A stretch of DNA of 12,679 nucleotides, taken from assembly GCA_002424845.1 (NCBI GenBank), contig DILD01000072.1, positions 1,798 through 14,476 of the forward strand, in the 5' to 3' direction. Positions 1-7,389 of the stretch are shown in pieces; positions within the stretch are counted from its first letter, which is position 1; each line of letters starts with the position of its first letter. Source of the stretch: Thiobacillus denitrificans (GTDB lineage: Bacteria; Pseudomonadota; Gammaproteobacteria; Burkholderiales; Thiobacillaceae). The notes beneath the pieces are model-generated. The model saw nothing but the letters and a program-made list of their open reading frames with translations, was not told where the DNA came from and searched no databases. Both the position numbers and the translations under genes were made by a program.

Positions 1-92
1 GTCGACTGCGTGATGAAACAGGCCTCGGCCGCGCGACCGAAGTGGCCGTGGTCGGCCAGCGCCACCAGGTATTTCAGCTCTTGCAGGGTCAT
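1..92 (-). CDS. oxyR: OxyR-type LysR regulator, N-terminal fragment
   Basis: The minus strand from an ATG at 92 reads MTLQELKYLVALADHGHFGR and continues AAEACFITQS before leaving the window, so about 30 residues are visible. This is the start of a LysR-type winged helix-turn-helix, and the TLQELKYLVALADHGHFGRAAEAC wording is characteristic of OxyR, the H2O2-sensing activator. The redox cysteines of OxyR lie outside the window and cannot be checked. The divergent neighbour is katG, a classic OxyR target, with only 119 bp between the two start codons, which strengthens the assignment. A different LysR paralogue is possible but less likely. Confidence 0.85.
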   Translation of the reverse strand, partial: MTLQELKYLVALADHGHFGRAAEACFITQS

Positions 93-113
93 GACACGCG
101 TTCGATAACGTCA

Positions 114-150
114 ATGGCTTCATTCTAGACTATTCATAGGACAAATCTTT
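114..150. promoter_or_regulatory. Candidate OxyR operator (four half-sites)
   Basis: Four tetramers lie at the OxyR spacing: ATGG (114-117), CTAG (125-128), ATAG (136-139) and CTTT (147-150), each separated by exactly 7 nt. The known consensus is ATAG-N7-CTAT-N7-ATAG-N7-CTAT, so 13 of 16 half-site bases match over 37 bp. The site lies between oxyR and katG, and its last half-site overlaps the proposed -35 region of katG, as expected for an OxyR-activated promoter. The match was found by eye. Confidence 0.6.
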
Positions 151-166
151 ATGCATGGTCTTAAAT
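138..166 (+). promoter_or_regulatory. Possible katG promoter
   Basis: AGGACA (138-143) is followed after 17 nt by TTAAAT (161-166). The -35 is poor and the -10 moderate, a pattern typical of activator-dependent promoters. The -35 overlaps the downstream OxyR half-sites. It would give a leader of roughly 40 nt before the katG ATG at 212. Inferred by eye only. Confidence 0.35.
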
Positions 167-211
167 GCAACCTACTCCACTGTGAGTTCAACCAAGGATA
201 GGAGAAGCATC

Positions 212-2392
<2,181 letters not shown>

Positions 2393-2422
2393 GCGCGCGC
2401 GGCGGCAAGGCTGTGCCCCCCC

Positions 2423-2447
2423 CCCGCCCCGTCCGGGGCGGGTTTTT
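2423..2447 (+). terminator. Rho-independent terminator of katG
   Basis: CCCGCCCC (2423-2430), loop GTCC, GGGGCGGG (2435-2442) form a perfect 8-bp GC stem followed directly by TTTTT (2443-2447). It lies 31 nt after the katG stop. The left arm is embedded in a run of ten C (2416-2425). Confidence 0.9.
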
Positions 2448-2476
2448 ACCGATTGCTTATTTGACGAGACAAACCC

Positions 2477-2782
2477 ATGAAAGCTTTATTGATCAACCCC
2501 GAGGCGCGATCCATCGAGCCCGTCGACCTCACCAGCCAGGCCGATCTCGCCAGACTGATCGGCCATGACACGATCGAATCGGACACGGTCGGCAGCGCGG
2601 GCGACCGCCTCTATTTCGACGAAGCGTGCTTCCTGCGCGGCACCGCCGGCCGCTTCCGGATCGACACCCTCATCCCGGTATCGGGACGCGCGCTGATCGT
2701 CGGCACCGCCGACGACGGCGTCACGCTGCGCGATGTCGCATCCGATATCGAAGACGTGCGCAGCCGCATCCAATACCTTTAA
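2477..2782 (+). CDS. Hypothetical 101-aa protein (possibly DUF3846-like)
   Basis: A 101-residue acidic, soluble protein starting MKALLINPEARSIEPVDL, with GDRLYFDEACFL (about 42-54) and PVSGRALIVGTADDGV (about 67-82). The opening MKALLI-pattern and the GDRLYxDE segment recall the small uncharacterised DUF3846 proteins, but this is from memory and not verified. No signal peptide or membrane segment is visible. It follows the katG terminator, so it needs its own promoter. The Shine-Dalgarno is weak (purine-rich GACGAGA at 2463-2469). Codon use matches the surrounding high-GC genes. Function unknown. Confidence 0.7.
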   Translation: MKALLINPEARSIEPVDLTSQADLARLIGHDTIESDTVGSAGDRLYFDEACFLRGTAGRFRIDTLIPVSGRALIVGTADDGVTLRDVASDIEDVRSRIQYL

Positions 2783-2798
2783 CCGAAGGGCACGCACC

Positions 2799-2888
2799 AT
2801 GACCGGACACCTGCGCAACAAATGGCTGTTCATCCTGGCGCGCCTGGGCGCCGGACTCGAAGGCATGGTCCTGGAGATGCCGGATTGA
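2799..2888 (+). CDS. Small 29-aa ORF upstream of the GNAT gene
   Basis: ATG at 2799 opens a 29-residue peptide (MTGHLRNKWLFILARLGAGL, then EGMVLEMPD), preceded by GAAGGG (2785-2790) 8 nt upstream. It starts 16 nt after the 101-aa gene. Its TGA (2886-2888) overlaps the TTG start (2885-2887) of the acetyltransferase. The middle is amphipathic to hydrophobic (LFILARLGAGL). It may be a real small protein or a leader that couples translation to the next gene. No homologue is recognised. Confidence 0.4.
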   Translation: MTGHLRNKWLFILARLGAGLEGMVLEMPD

Positions 2889-3397
2889 ATCTGACCGCCG
2901 CAGAACAGCCGCCAACCAACGCTTTCAGGACACGGCCCGCACACGCGGCCGATCTGGATGCGGTCAATGGCGTGATCGAACGCGCCATCGCACACTGGCC
3001 ATTGCCCGAGCGGGTAAAGCGCCTGAGTCTGCCGAGCTACCGCTATCACGCGCACGACCTGATTCATCTTGACCTCGTCGTTTCCGAGGATGACCAGAAT
3101 CGGCTGGTCGGCCTCGCGGCCTGGGAGCCGGCCCATCCGCGCGACCTGCCTGCCGGCAGAACCGGATTGCTGCTGCACGGACTCTATGTCGATCCGGTGT
3201 ATCAGCGCCGTGGCACAGGCCGCCGGCTGCTCGAAGCCGCGACCGCCGCCGCCCGGACTCAGGGGCTGGATGGGGTGCTGGTCAAAGCGCAGGCCGATGC
3301 CCATAAATTTTTCGAAGCGCAGGGCCTGCGGCGGCTACCGGTCGAGGACCCGTCGCGGGACTATCCGCACAGGTTCTGGCTCGCCATCAACCATTGA
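2885..3397 (+). CDS. GNAT-family N-acetyltransferase
   Basis: A 170-residue acetyl-CoA-dependent N-acetyltransferase of the Gcn5-related superfamily; the substrate cannot be predicted. The fold starts near residue 15 (FRTRPAHAADLDAVNGVI, beta1-alpha1). Motif A is LHGLYVDPVYQRRGTGRRLL (about 97-116) with the Q/R-x-x-G-x-G pyrophosphate loop QRRGTG at 107-112. The C-terminal KFFEAQGLRRL (about 141-151) is the usual Y/F-x-x-x-G-F-like motif. The frame is open back to an ATG at 2822, but those residues are not GNAT-like. TTG at 2885 is preferred because GGAG (2873-2876) lies 8 nt upstream and it overlaps the stop of the 29-aa ORF, suggesting translational coupling. Confidence 0.85.
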   Translation: MNLTAAEQPPTNAFRTRPAHAADLDAVNGVIERAIAHWPLPERVKRLSLPSYRYHAHDLIHLDLVVSEDDQNRLVGLAAWEPAHPRDLPAGRTGLLLHGLYVDPVYQRRGTGRRLLEAATAAARTQGLDGVLVKAQADAHKFFEAQGLRRLPVEDPSRDYPHRFWLAINH

Positions 3398-3503
3398 TAC
3401 CTCCAATCGGACCGTTCGCTTATTTGCATTTCCCAAACCGCTTGAAATGGTCTTGAATACAAACAAGAAGCAACATCGATACTCAACCCACAGGAGAACG
3501 GCC

Positions 3504-3608
3504 ATGATGCTCAATTTGTACAATATCTTTTGCGCCTGGCGGCGCAAGGTGGCCGCCAGGCGCATTGCCGAACAGAACGACGAAGACGTGCCGCTCGGCA
3601 TCGGATAG
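3504..3608 (+). CDS. Small basic 34-aa protein
   Basis: ATG at 3504 (a second ATG follows at 3507) is preceded by AGGAG (3492-3496) with 7-nt spacing, one of the best ribosome sites in the window. The peptide reads MMLNLYNIFCAWRRKVAARR then IAEQNDEDVPLGIG. It has an aromatic N-terminus, an Arg/Lys-rich middle and an acidic tail. It vaguely recalls small Arg-rich DUF1127-type proteins, but the match is weak. A 106-bp AT-richer upstream region separates it from the GNAT gene and contains the direct repeat CTTGAA (3441-3446 and 3452-3457). A perfect hairpin follows the stop. Function unknown. Confidence 0.5.
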   Translation: MMLNLYNIFCAWRRKVAARRIAEQNDEDVPLGIG

Positions 3609-3618
3609 GCAACAGGGC

Positions 3619-3780
3619 ATGCTTCATGGCGCTTGCGCCAACCGGACAGCCACTCGGTTGGCGGTCGGCATCTGGCGCGTCGCGCCCGGTGAAGCTGATA
3701 CGGCATTGCGGCCAGCGCTGTTGGTCTTGATGGCCGGGTCTGCGGTCATCATGATGATGCTGGACACGACCCTGAACTGA
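3619..3780 (+). CDS. Uncertain 53-aa ORF with a possible membrane segment
   Basis: An ORF from ATG 3619 to TGA 3780 begins just after the 34-aa gene. Its C-terminal half contains ALLVLMAGSAVIMMML, long enough for one membrane helix; the N-terminal half is unremarkable. No convincing Shine-Dalgarno precedes the ATG, and the first codons run through a 9-bp hairpin (3636-3663). It could be a small membrane protein or non-coding sequence. Confidence 0.22.
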   Translation: MLHGACANRTATRLAVGIWRVAPGEADTALRPALLVLMAGSAVIMMMLDTTLN

Positions 3781-3894
3781 ACCTGCGGGAGGCAGGCGCC
3801 CTGCCCACCCGTTGCGGGCATCGCTGACCTCGACACTCACGCACGCCCGCATTTATTCCCGATGCGGCTGGCATTGGCACTGGACTTGCTTTGA

Positions 3895-3919
3895 ACCCTG
3901 ATCAAGTCAAAAACAGGGT
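3895..3919 (+). promoter_or_regulatory. Hairpin covering the glutaminase Shine-Dalgarno
   Basis: ACCCTG (3895-3900) is complementary to CAGGGT (3914-3919) across a 13-nt A-rich loop. The right arm contains AGGG (3915-3918), the only plausible Shine-Dalgarno for the GTG at 3925. If it folds, the stem would hide the ribosome site. A 6-bp stem is short, so chance is possible. Confidence 0.3.
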
Positions 3920-3924
3920 AGCCC

Positions 3925-5748
3925 GTGCAATCGCCGATCCAGTCCTACCTCCAGCGCCTGCATGAGCAATTTGCCAACGTGCAGGCAGGCCATGTGGCGA
4001 GCTACATTCCGGAACTCACCAAGGCAGACCCCGACTGGTTCGGTATCTGCCTGGTCACGCTGGACGGCAAAGCCTACACCGTGGGCGATGCCGACCAGCA
4101 CTTCACCATCCAGTCCATCTCCAAACCCTTTGTCTATGCCACCGCGCTGGCGGATCGGGGACGCGATTTCATCACCTCCCGGGTCGGGGTGGAGCCCAGC
4201 GGCGACGCCTTCAATTCCATCAGTCTCGATCCCCAAACTGGTGCACCGCTGAACCCGATGATCAATGCTGGTGCAATCGCGTCCGCCAGCCTGGTCGGCG
4301 GCGGGACCCCGGAGGCGCAGTGGGCCCGGATTGCATCGTCCATGGGCACGTTCATGGGGCATGAAATATCCGTGGATGAAGCGGTCTACCAGTCCGAAAG
4401 CCAAACCGGCTTTCGCAATCGCGCCATCGCCTGGATGCTGAAGAATTTCGGCATCATCGACGGCGAGCCGATGGCCGCGCTGGAAAACTATTTCCGCCAA
4501 TGTTCCATTCTCGTCAACTGCCGCGATCTCGCCTTCATGGCGGCCACGCTGGCGAACGGCGGCGTCCATCCGCTGACCGGCAAGCGCGCCTTGCCGGCCG
4601 AACATGTCGAGCGCGTGCTGAGCGTCATGGCCACCTGCGGCATGTACGACTATGCGGGCAGCTGGCTGTATGAAGTCGGCCTGCCCGCCAAGAGCGGGGT
4701 GGGCGGCGGCATCATCGCCGTGCTGCCGGGGCGTTTCGGCATCGGCATCTTTTCCCCGCCGCTCGACGAAAAGGGCAACAGCGTGCGCGGGATCCAGACC
4801 TGCAAACAGCTTTCCAGGGATTTCGACCTGCATGTCTTCAAGCATGCCAGCAACCCCGCCATGGCCCTGAGCCGGATCTATACCGGCGCCGATGCCGGCT
4901 CGCGGCGCCAGCCCACGCCGCACATGCAGGCGTGCCTGCAAAAGCAGGCCCATCGCATCAAGTATCTGTGCCTGCAGGGGTTCCTTGCGGTGGACGGCAT
5001 CGAGTACGTCATCCGCCGCATGGGCGAGATGGCGCCGGATTCGGACAGTTTCATCCTGGACATGCAACAGGTCGAGGGCATCGCTGAAAGCGCCGCCATG
5101 CTGTTGAACCAGGCCCGCGTCAATTTGCGCGCGGATGGCATCGCCCTGGTGTTCTCCCGACTGCGCGACCGCAAGGCCATCATGGACCCGCTCAGCAAGC
5201 CCGCGTATGAAAACGACCATGGCTTTCTCAGTTTCGAGGACAACGATCTGGCCGTCGAATGGTGCGAAAACCGGCTTTGCGATACGCACACGCCGAGCGA
5301 GGCCCAGCATGCGCGCCTGGCCGACAATCCGCTGTTCGAAGGCCTGCCCGCCGAATGGATGCGGCAGGTGGAGGCGCTGACCAGCGAACACATCTTCCCC
5401 CAGGGCACGCCCATCCTTGAAACCGGACAAGCCGGGGATGGCCGGATCTTTTTCATCACGTCCGGCCAGGTCAGCGTGCTGGTTCCGCTGGGAGACGGCG
5501 GTCATCAGCGTATTGCCTCGCTGGGTACGGGCATGAATTTCGGCGAGATGGCCCTGCTGGGCCAGACGACCCGCAGCGCGTCCGTCCATGCCGATACGGC
5601 GGTGATCTGCCAGGTGCTGGAAACCGATGATTTCAACCGGCTTGCCGAGCAGATTCCGCAACTGAAGATCCGTCTTCTGGAAAACCTGTCCAACGACCTT
5701 GCCCACAAACTGCGGCGCGCCACCAAGTGGATTGCGGCCCTGGCCTGA
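3925..5748 (+). CDS. glsA: Glutaminase A fused to STAS and cyclic-nucleotide-binding domains
   Basis: A 607-residue protein. Residues about 1-310 are a serine-dependent beta-lactamase-like glutaminase (glutamine to glutamate plus ammonia). Ser64 and Lys67 form the SxxK motif SISK; Asn114, Glu158, Asn165, Tyr189, Tyr241 and Val259 line up at constant offset with the known active-site residues. Residues about 345-450 resemble a STAS domain (VDGIEYVIRRM, DSFILDMQQVEGIAESAA). Residues about 468-590 are a cNMP-binding domain whose phosphate cassette FGEMALLGQTTRSASV (539-554) keeps Glu541 and Arg550, so cyclic-nucleotide binding is plausible. There is no signal peptide, so it is probably cytoplasmic. 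The start is GTG at 3925 with AGGG 6 nt upstream. Simple bacterial glutaminases are about 310 aa, so half this protein is regulatory. Confidence 0.93.
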   Translation: MQSPIQSYLQRLHEQFANVQAGHVASYIPELTKADPDWFGICLVTLDGKAYTVGDADQHFTIQSISKPFVYATALADRGRDFITSRVGVEPSGDAFNSISLDPQTGAPLNPMINAGAIASASLVGGGTPEAQWARIASSMGTFMGHEISVDEAVYQSESQTGFRNRAIAWMLKNFGIIDGEPMAALENYFRQCSILVNCRDLAFMAATLANGGVHPLTGKRALPAEHVERVLSVMATCGMYDYAGSWLYEVGLPAKSGVGGGIIAVLPGRFGIGIFSPPLDEKGNSVRGIQTCKQLSRDFDLHVFKHASNPAMALSRIYTGADAGSRRQPTPHMQACLQKQAHRIKYLCLQGFLAVDGIEYVIRRMGEMAPDSDSFILDMQQVEGIAESAAMLLNQARVNLRADGIALVFSRLRDRKAIMDPLSKPAYENDHGFLSFEDNDLAVEWCENRLCDTHTPSEAQHARLADNPLFEGLPAEWMRQVEALTSEHIFPQGTPILETGQAGDGRIFFITSGQVSVLVPLGDGGHQRIASLGTGMNFGEMALLGQTTRSASVHADTAVICQVLETDDFNRLAEQIPQLKIRLLENLSNDLAHKLRRATKWIAALA

Positions 5749-5800
5749 GGCTGCGGACGGGTTCCTGCTGATCTGGACAACTGAAGTTTAAAGCTTCGTC

Positions 5801-6107
5801 ATTCCGGCGTACGCCCACTGCTGTCCGGAACGATTTTCTGAGGGTGAGTTGAACGCCTCGCATGACAAGACTGCATGGATGGCGACCCAGCCGCCCGACT
5901 CGACCATCGCGCTCGCGCCATAAATGGCGCCGGCAAAATGTAGGAGGCCCGCCCCCGGGCCGATGATGTGGAAATCGCGACCGCGCGAACGCCTGCGCCA
6001 CACTACCGTCAGCATTCGGCCCGGGGGCGGGCCTCCTACATTCAGTTCGCGGAGCATTCCGGGTTCGGATAAAAACATTCTGGACAGCAGTGGGCGTCCA
6101 CCGGAAT
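5801..6107. repeat. Outer inverted repeat of a nested palindromic element
   Basis: The left arm (5801-5832) begins ATTCCGG and contains ACGCCCACTGCTGTCC (5811-5826). The right arm (6076-6107) is its reverse complement at 28 of 32 positions, with GGACAGCAGTGGGCGT at 6082-6097. Outside the arms the flanks read CGTC before the left ATTCCGG and CCAG after the right CCGGAAT. These resemble the two halves of the dispersed palindrome GTCATTCCGG...CCGGAATCCAG seen in many Proteobacteria. The arms enclose the REP-like pair. It may be a small non-autonomous element or composite repeat; no transposase and no clear target duplication is visible. Confidence 0.65.
5937..6042. repeat. REP-like inverted pair (BIME-like)
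   Basis: Two perfect 27-nt inverted arms, 5937-5963 and 6016-6042, are separated by 52 nt. Each arm begins with TGTAGGAGG and contains its own small palindrome GGCCCG-CCCC-CGGGCC. The TGTAGGAG head with an internal GC palindrome is the layout of REP sequences mobilised by REP-associated tyrosine transposases (RAYT) in Pseudomonas and Xanthomonas relatives. The spacer contains a further hairpin, TCGCG-ACCG-CGCGA. No RAYT gene is in the window. It lies between convergent genes, a usual REP location. Confidence 0.75.
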
Positions 6108-6188
6108 CCAGCCTGATTGACTGGGCCCCGGCGCATGTACCCTCTGGGTATTCGCCGTGGAGACCCCTAAAAACATCTTCGTGCCGGA

Positions 6189-6896
6189 TCAATAGCGAAG
6201 CGACTCGGCGGTTTGCGTAGCGACGGCGTGGGGCGACGGCTGGTCTGCCAGCGCCAGCGCGTAGATCCGCTGCAAGTCGTCTTCGCTGATGTCGACGAAG
6301 GTGTCGATCTGGGACAAGGCATACACCAGGCTGCTGTGCGAAATCATGGTTTTTTCCGTGGCAAGGGCAACCGCCTGGGTGCGGTGATGCCAGCTTTGCG
6401 GATAGCGCCGCCAGGCGAACGGATAGTTGAACACCACCGCCACCGCAACCAGCACCACGGCATTCAGCAGCACCGGGCTGAACAGGTAGCCATAGCCGAG
6501 CGCATGCACGGTTTCTCCCCCCAGCACGGCATACAACGCGGTGGCGCCGCCCGGCGGATGCAGGCAGCGCAGGCTGTACATGGCGGCAATCGACAGCGCC
6601 ACCGCCAGCGAAGCCGCCAGCATTGGCTCGCCGCCGAGCCAGCGCGCACAGCTCACGCCGACCAGCGCCGAGACCATGTGCCCGCCTAAAACCGGCCAGG
6701 GCTGCGACAACGCGCCGTGCGGCGCAGCGAACAGCAACACGGCGGATGCGCCCATCGAAGCGATCGCCAGCACACCGCCATGACTGCCCAGCAAAAAATG
6801 GCTGGTCCACAGCACCGCAAGAATGCCGATCAGGCCGCCGGCCGCCGAAATCCAGTGCTCGCGCTCCGAAACCGAATACGCCAGTCTGCGCACCAT
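6189..6896 (-). CDS. HPP-family integral membrane protein
   Basis: A 235-residue inner-membrane protein. Hydrophobic segments lie near residues 16-37, 42-58, 68-88, 93-108 and 139-157. The signature CLHPPGGATALYAVLGG (111-127) contains the family-defining His113-Pro114-Pro115, and SMGASAVLLFAAPHGALSQP (47-66) is the other conserved stretch. A soluble tail (about 165-235) ends the protein. HPP proteins of plant plastids and cyanobacteria have been linked to nitrite transport; most bacterial members are uncharacterised, so substrate is open. The ATG at 6896 is preferred, with GGGAGGG a few nt upstream; upstream in-frame residues are not conserved-looking. It follows the DsrC-like gene by 49 nt on the same strand and probably shares its transcript. 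Confidence 0.88.
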   Translation of the reverse strand: MVRRLAYSVSEREHWISAAGGLIGILAVLWTSHFLLGSHGGVLAIASMGASAVLLFAAPHGALSQPWPVLGGHMVSALVGVSCARWLGGEPMLAASLAVALSIAAMYSLRCLHPPGGATALYAVLGGETVHALGYGYLFSPVLLNAVVLVAVAVVFNYPFAWRRYPQSWHHRTQAVALATEKTMISHSSLVYALSQIDTFVDISEDDLQRIYALALADQPSPHAVATQTAESLRY

Positions 6897-6945
6897 CAAG
6901 CTTCCCTCCCTGACGGCGCGCAGTCGCCGCTTGCCATGCCCGCCA

Positions 6946-7284
6946 TCAACCCGTGCTCCAGGCGCGCGGACGCCGCATGCCGGCAATCTTGCACGCCTGC
7001 TTCACGTAGCCGTAAGGGAACAACTCGAACAGCCGCTTGTGCGCCTCTTTTCCGATGCGCTCGGCCAGATGCCTGATCACGAAGCGGGCATCGGCGATCA
7101 CCTGGTGCTCATCGTAATAGTCGCGCATGAATCGGATCGCATCCCAGTGGTCATCGTTGAGCAGGATGTTTTCTTCCTGGGCCAGCGCCCGGGCGATGTC
7201 CTCGCTCCAGTTTTCGGGTTCGACCAGATATCCCTCGGCATCGCGTTCGGGAATCAAGGTCGCGATATCGGACAGTTGGTTCAT
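6946..7284 (-). CDS. DsrC/TusE-family protein lacking the outer C-terminal cysteine
   Basis: A 112-residue DsrC/TusE/DsvC-family protein. Family features are LIPERDAEGYL (10-20), NWSEDIARALAQEENI (25-40), HWDAIRFMRDYY (46-57) and the C-terminal arm KQACKIAGMRRPRAWSTG (95-112). DsrC carries sulfur on two arm cysteines spaced C-x10-C, while TusE, a tRNA thiolation relay, keeps only the outer one. Here the inner cysteine is Cys98 and the outer position (109) is Trp, the reverse of TusE. A canonical relay role is therefore doubtful; a regulatory or alternative thiol role is inference. ATG at 7284 has AAGGAG 6 nt upstream. It diverges from a LysR gene and is followed by HPP. Confidence 0.9.
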   Translation of the reverse strand: MNQLSDIATLIPERDAEGYLVEPENWSEDIARALAQEENILLNDDHWDAIRFMRDYYDEHQVIADARFVIRHLAERIGKEAHKRLFELFPYGYVKQACKIAGMRRPRAWSTG

Positions 7285-7364
7285 GGCAGGCTCCTTATGA
7301 AAGGTGACGAGCCTAGTTTAGGGAACCCTTATATATTCATCAAACGATTAATTTTCGTGTCTAA

Positions 7365-7381
7365 TATCGAATATTCCGATA
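7365..7381. promoter_or_regulatory. Candidate LysR binding palindrome
   Basis: TATCG (7365-7369) and CGATA (7377-7381) form an inverted repeat around 7 nt. The inner 13 nt, TCGAATATTCCGA, fit the LysR-type T-N11-A rule. It lies in the AT-rich 105-bp divergent promoter between the DsrC-like gene and lysR, ending 8 nt before the LysR ATG. Autorepression and control of the divergent gene are plausible. Confidence 0.4.
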
Positions 7382-7389
7382 GTTAAAAC

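Larger units (their letters stand above)
3609..3924. other. Gap between the 34-aa gene and the glutaminase gene
   Basis: About 315 bp without a firm gene. It holds the uncertain 53-aa ORF, a perfect 9-bp hairpin (CGCCAACCG 3636-3644 with CGGTTGGCG 3655-3663, 10-nt loop, no U tract) and the possible hairpin over the glutaminase ribosome site (3895-3919). From 3781 to 3890 I see no further structure or clear promoter. Confidence 0.5.
5749..6188. other. Gene-free region with nested inverted repeats
   Basis: The 440 bp between the glutaminase stop and the HPP stop contain the 5801-6107 nested repeat, the small hairpin GCGCCAT-AA-ATGGCGC (5915-5930) and TACCC-TCT-GGGTA (6138-6150). Long open frames cross it on both strands but have no start signals or recognisable domains. 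No U-tract terminator was found for either convergent gene. Confidence 0.6.

Noticed and set aside
155..211. Upstream in-frame ATG of katG adding 19 residues
   Set aside because: The added residues are not KatG-like, and the ATG at 212 has AGGAG at proper spacing and the usual MSESKCPF start.
3907..5706. 599-residue open frame antisense to the glutaminase
   Set aside because: Same shadow effect; the plus-strand product has a complete catalytic site and three domains.
5788..6810. 340-residue minus-strand frame through the repeat region and HPP
   Set aside because: Its upper part is out of frame with the real HPP gene and its lower part reads through both repeat arms; no start signal.
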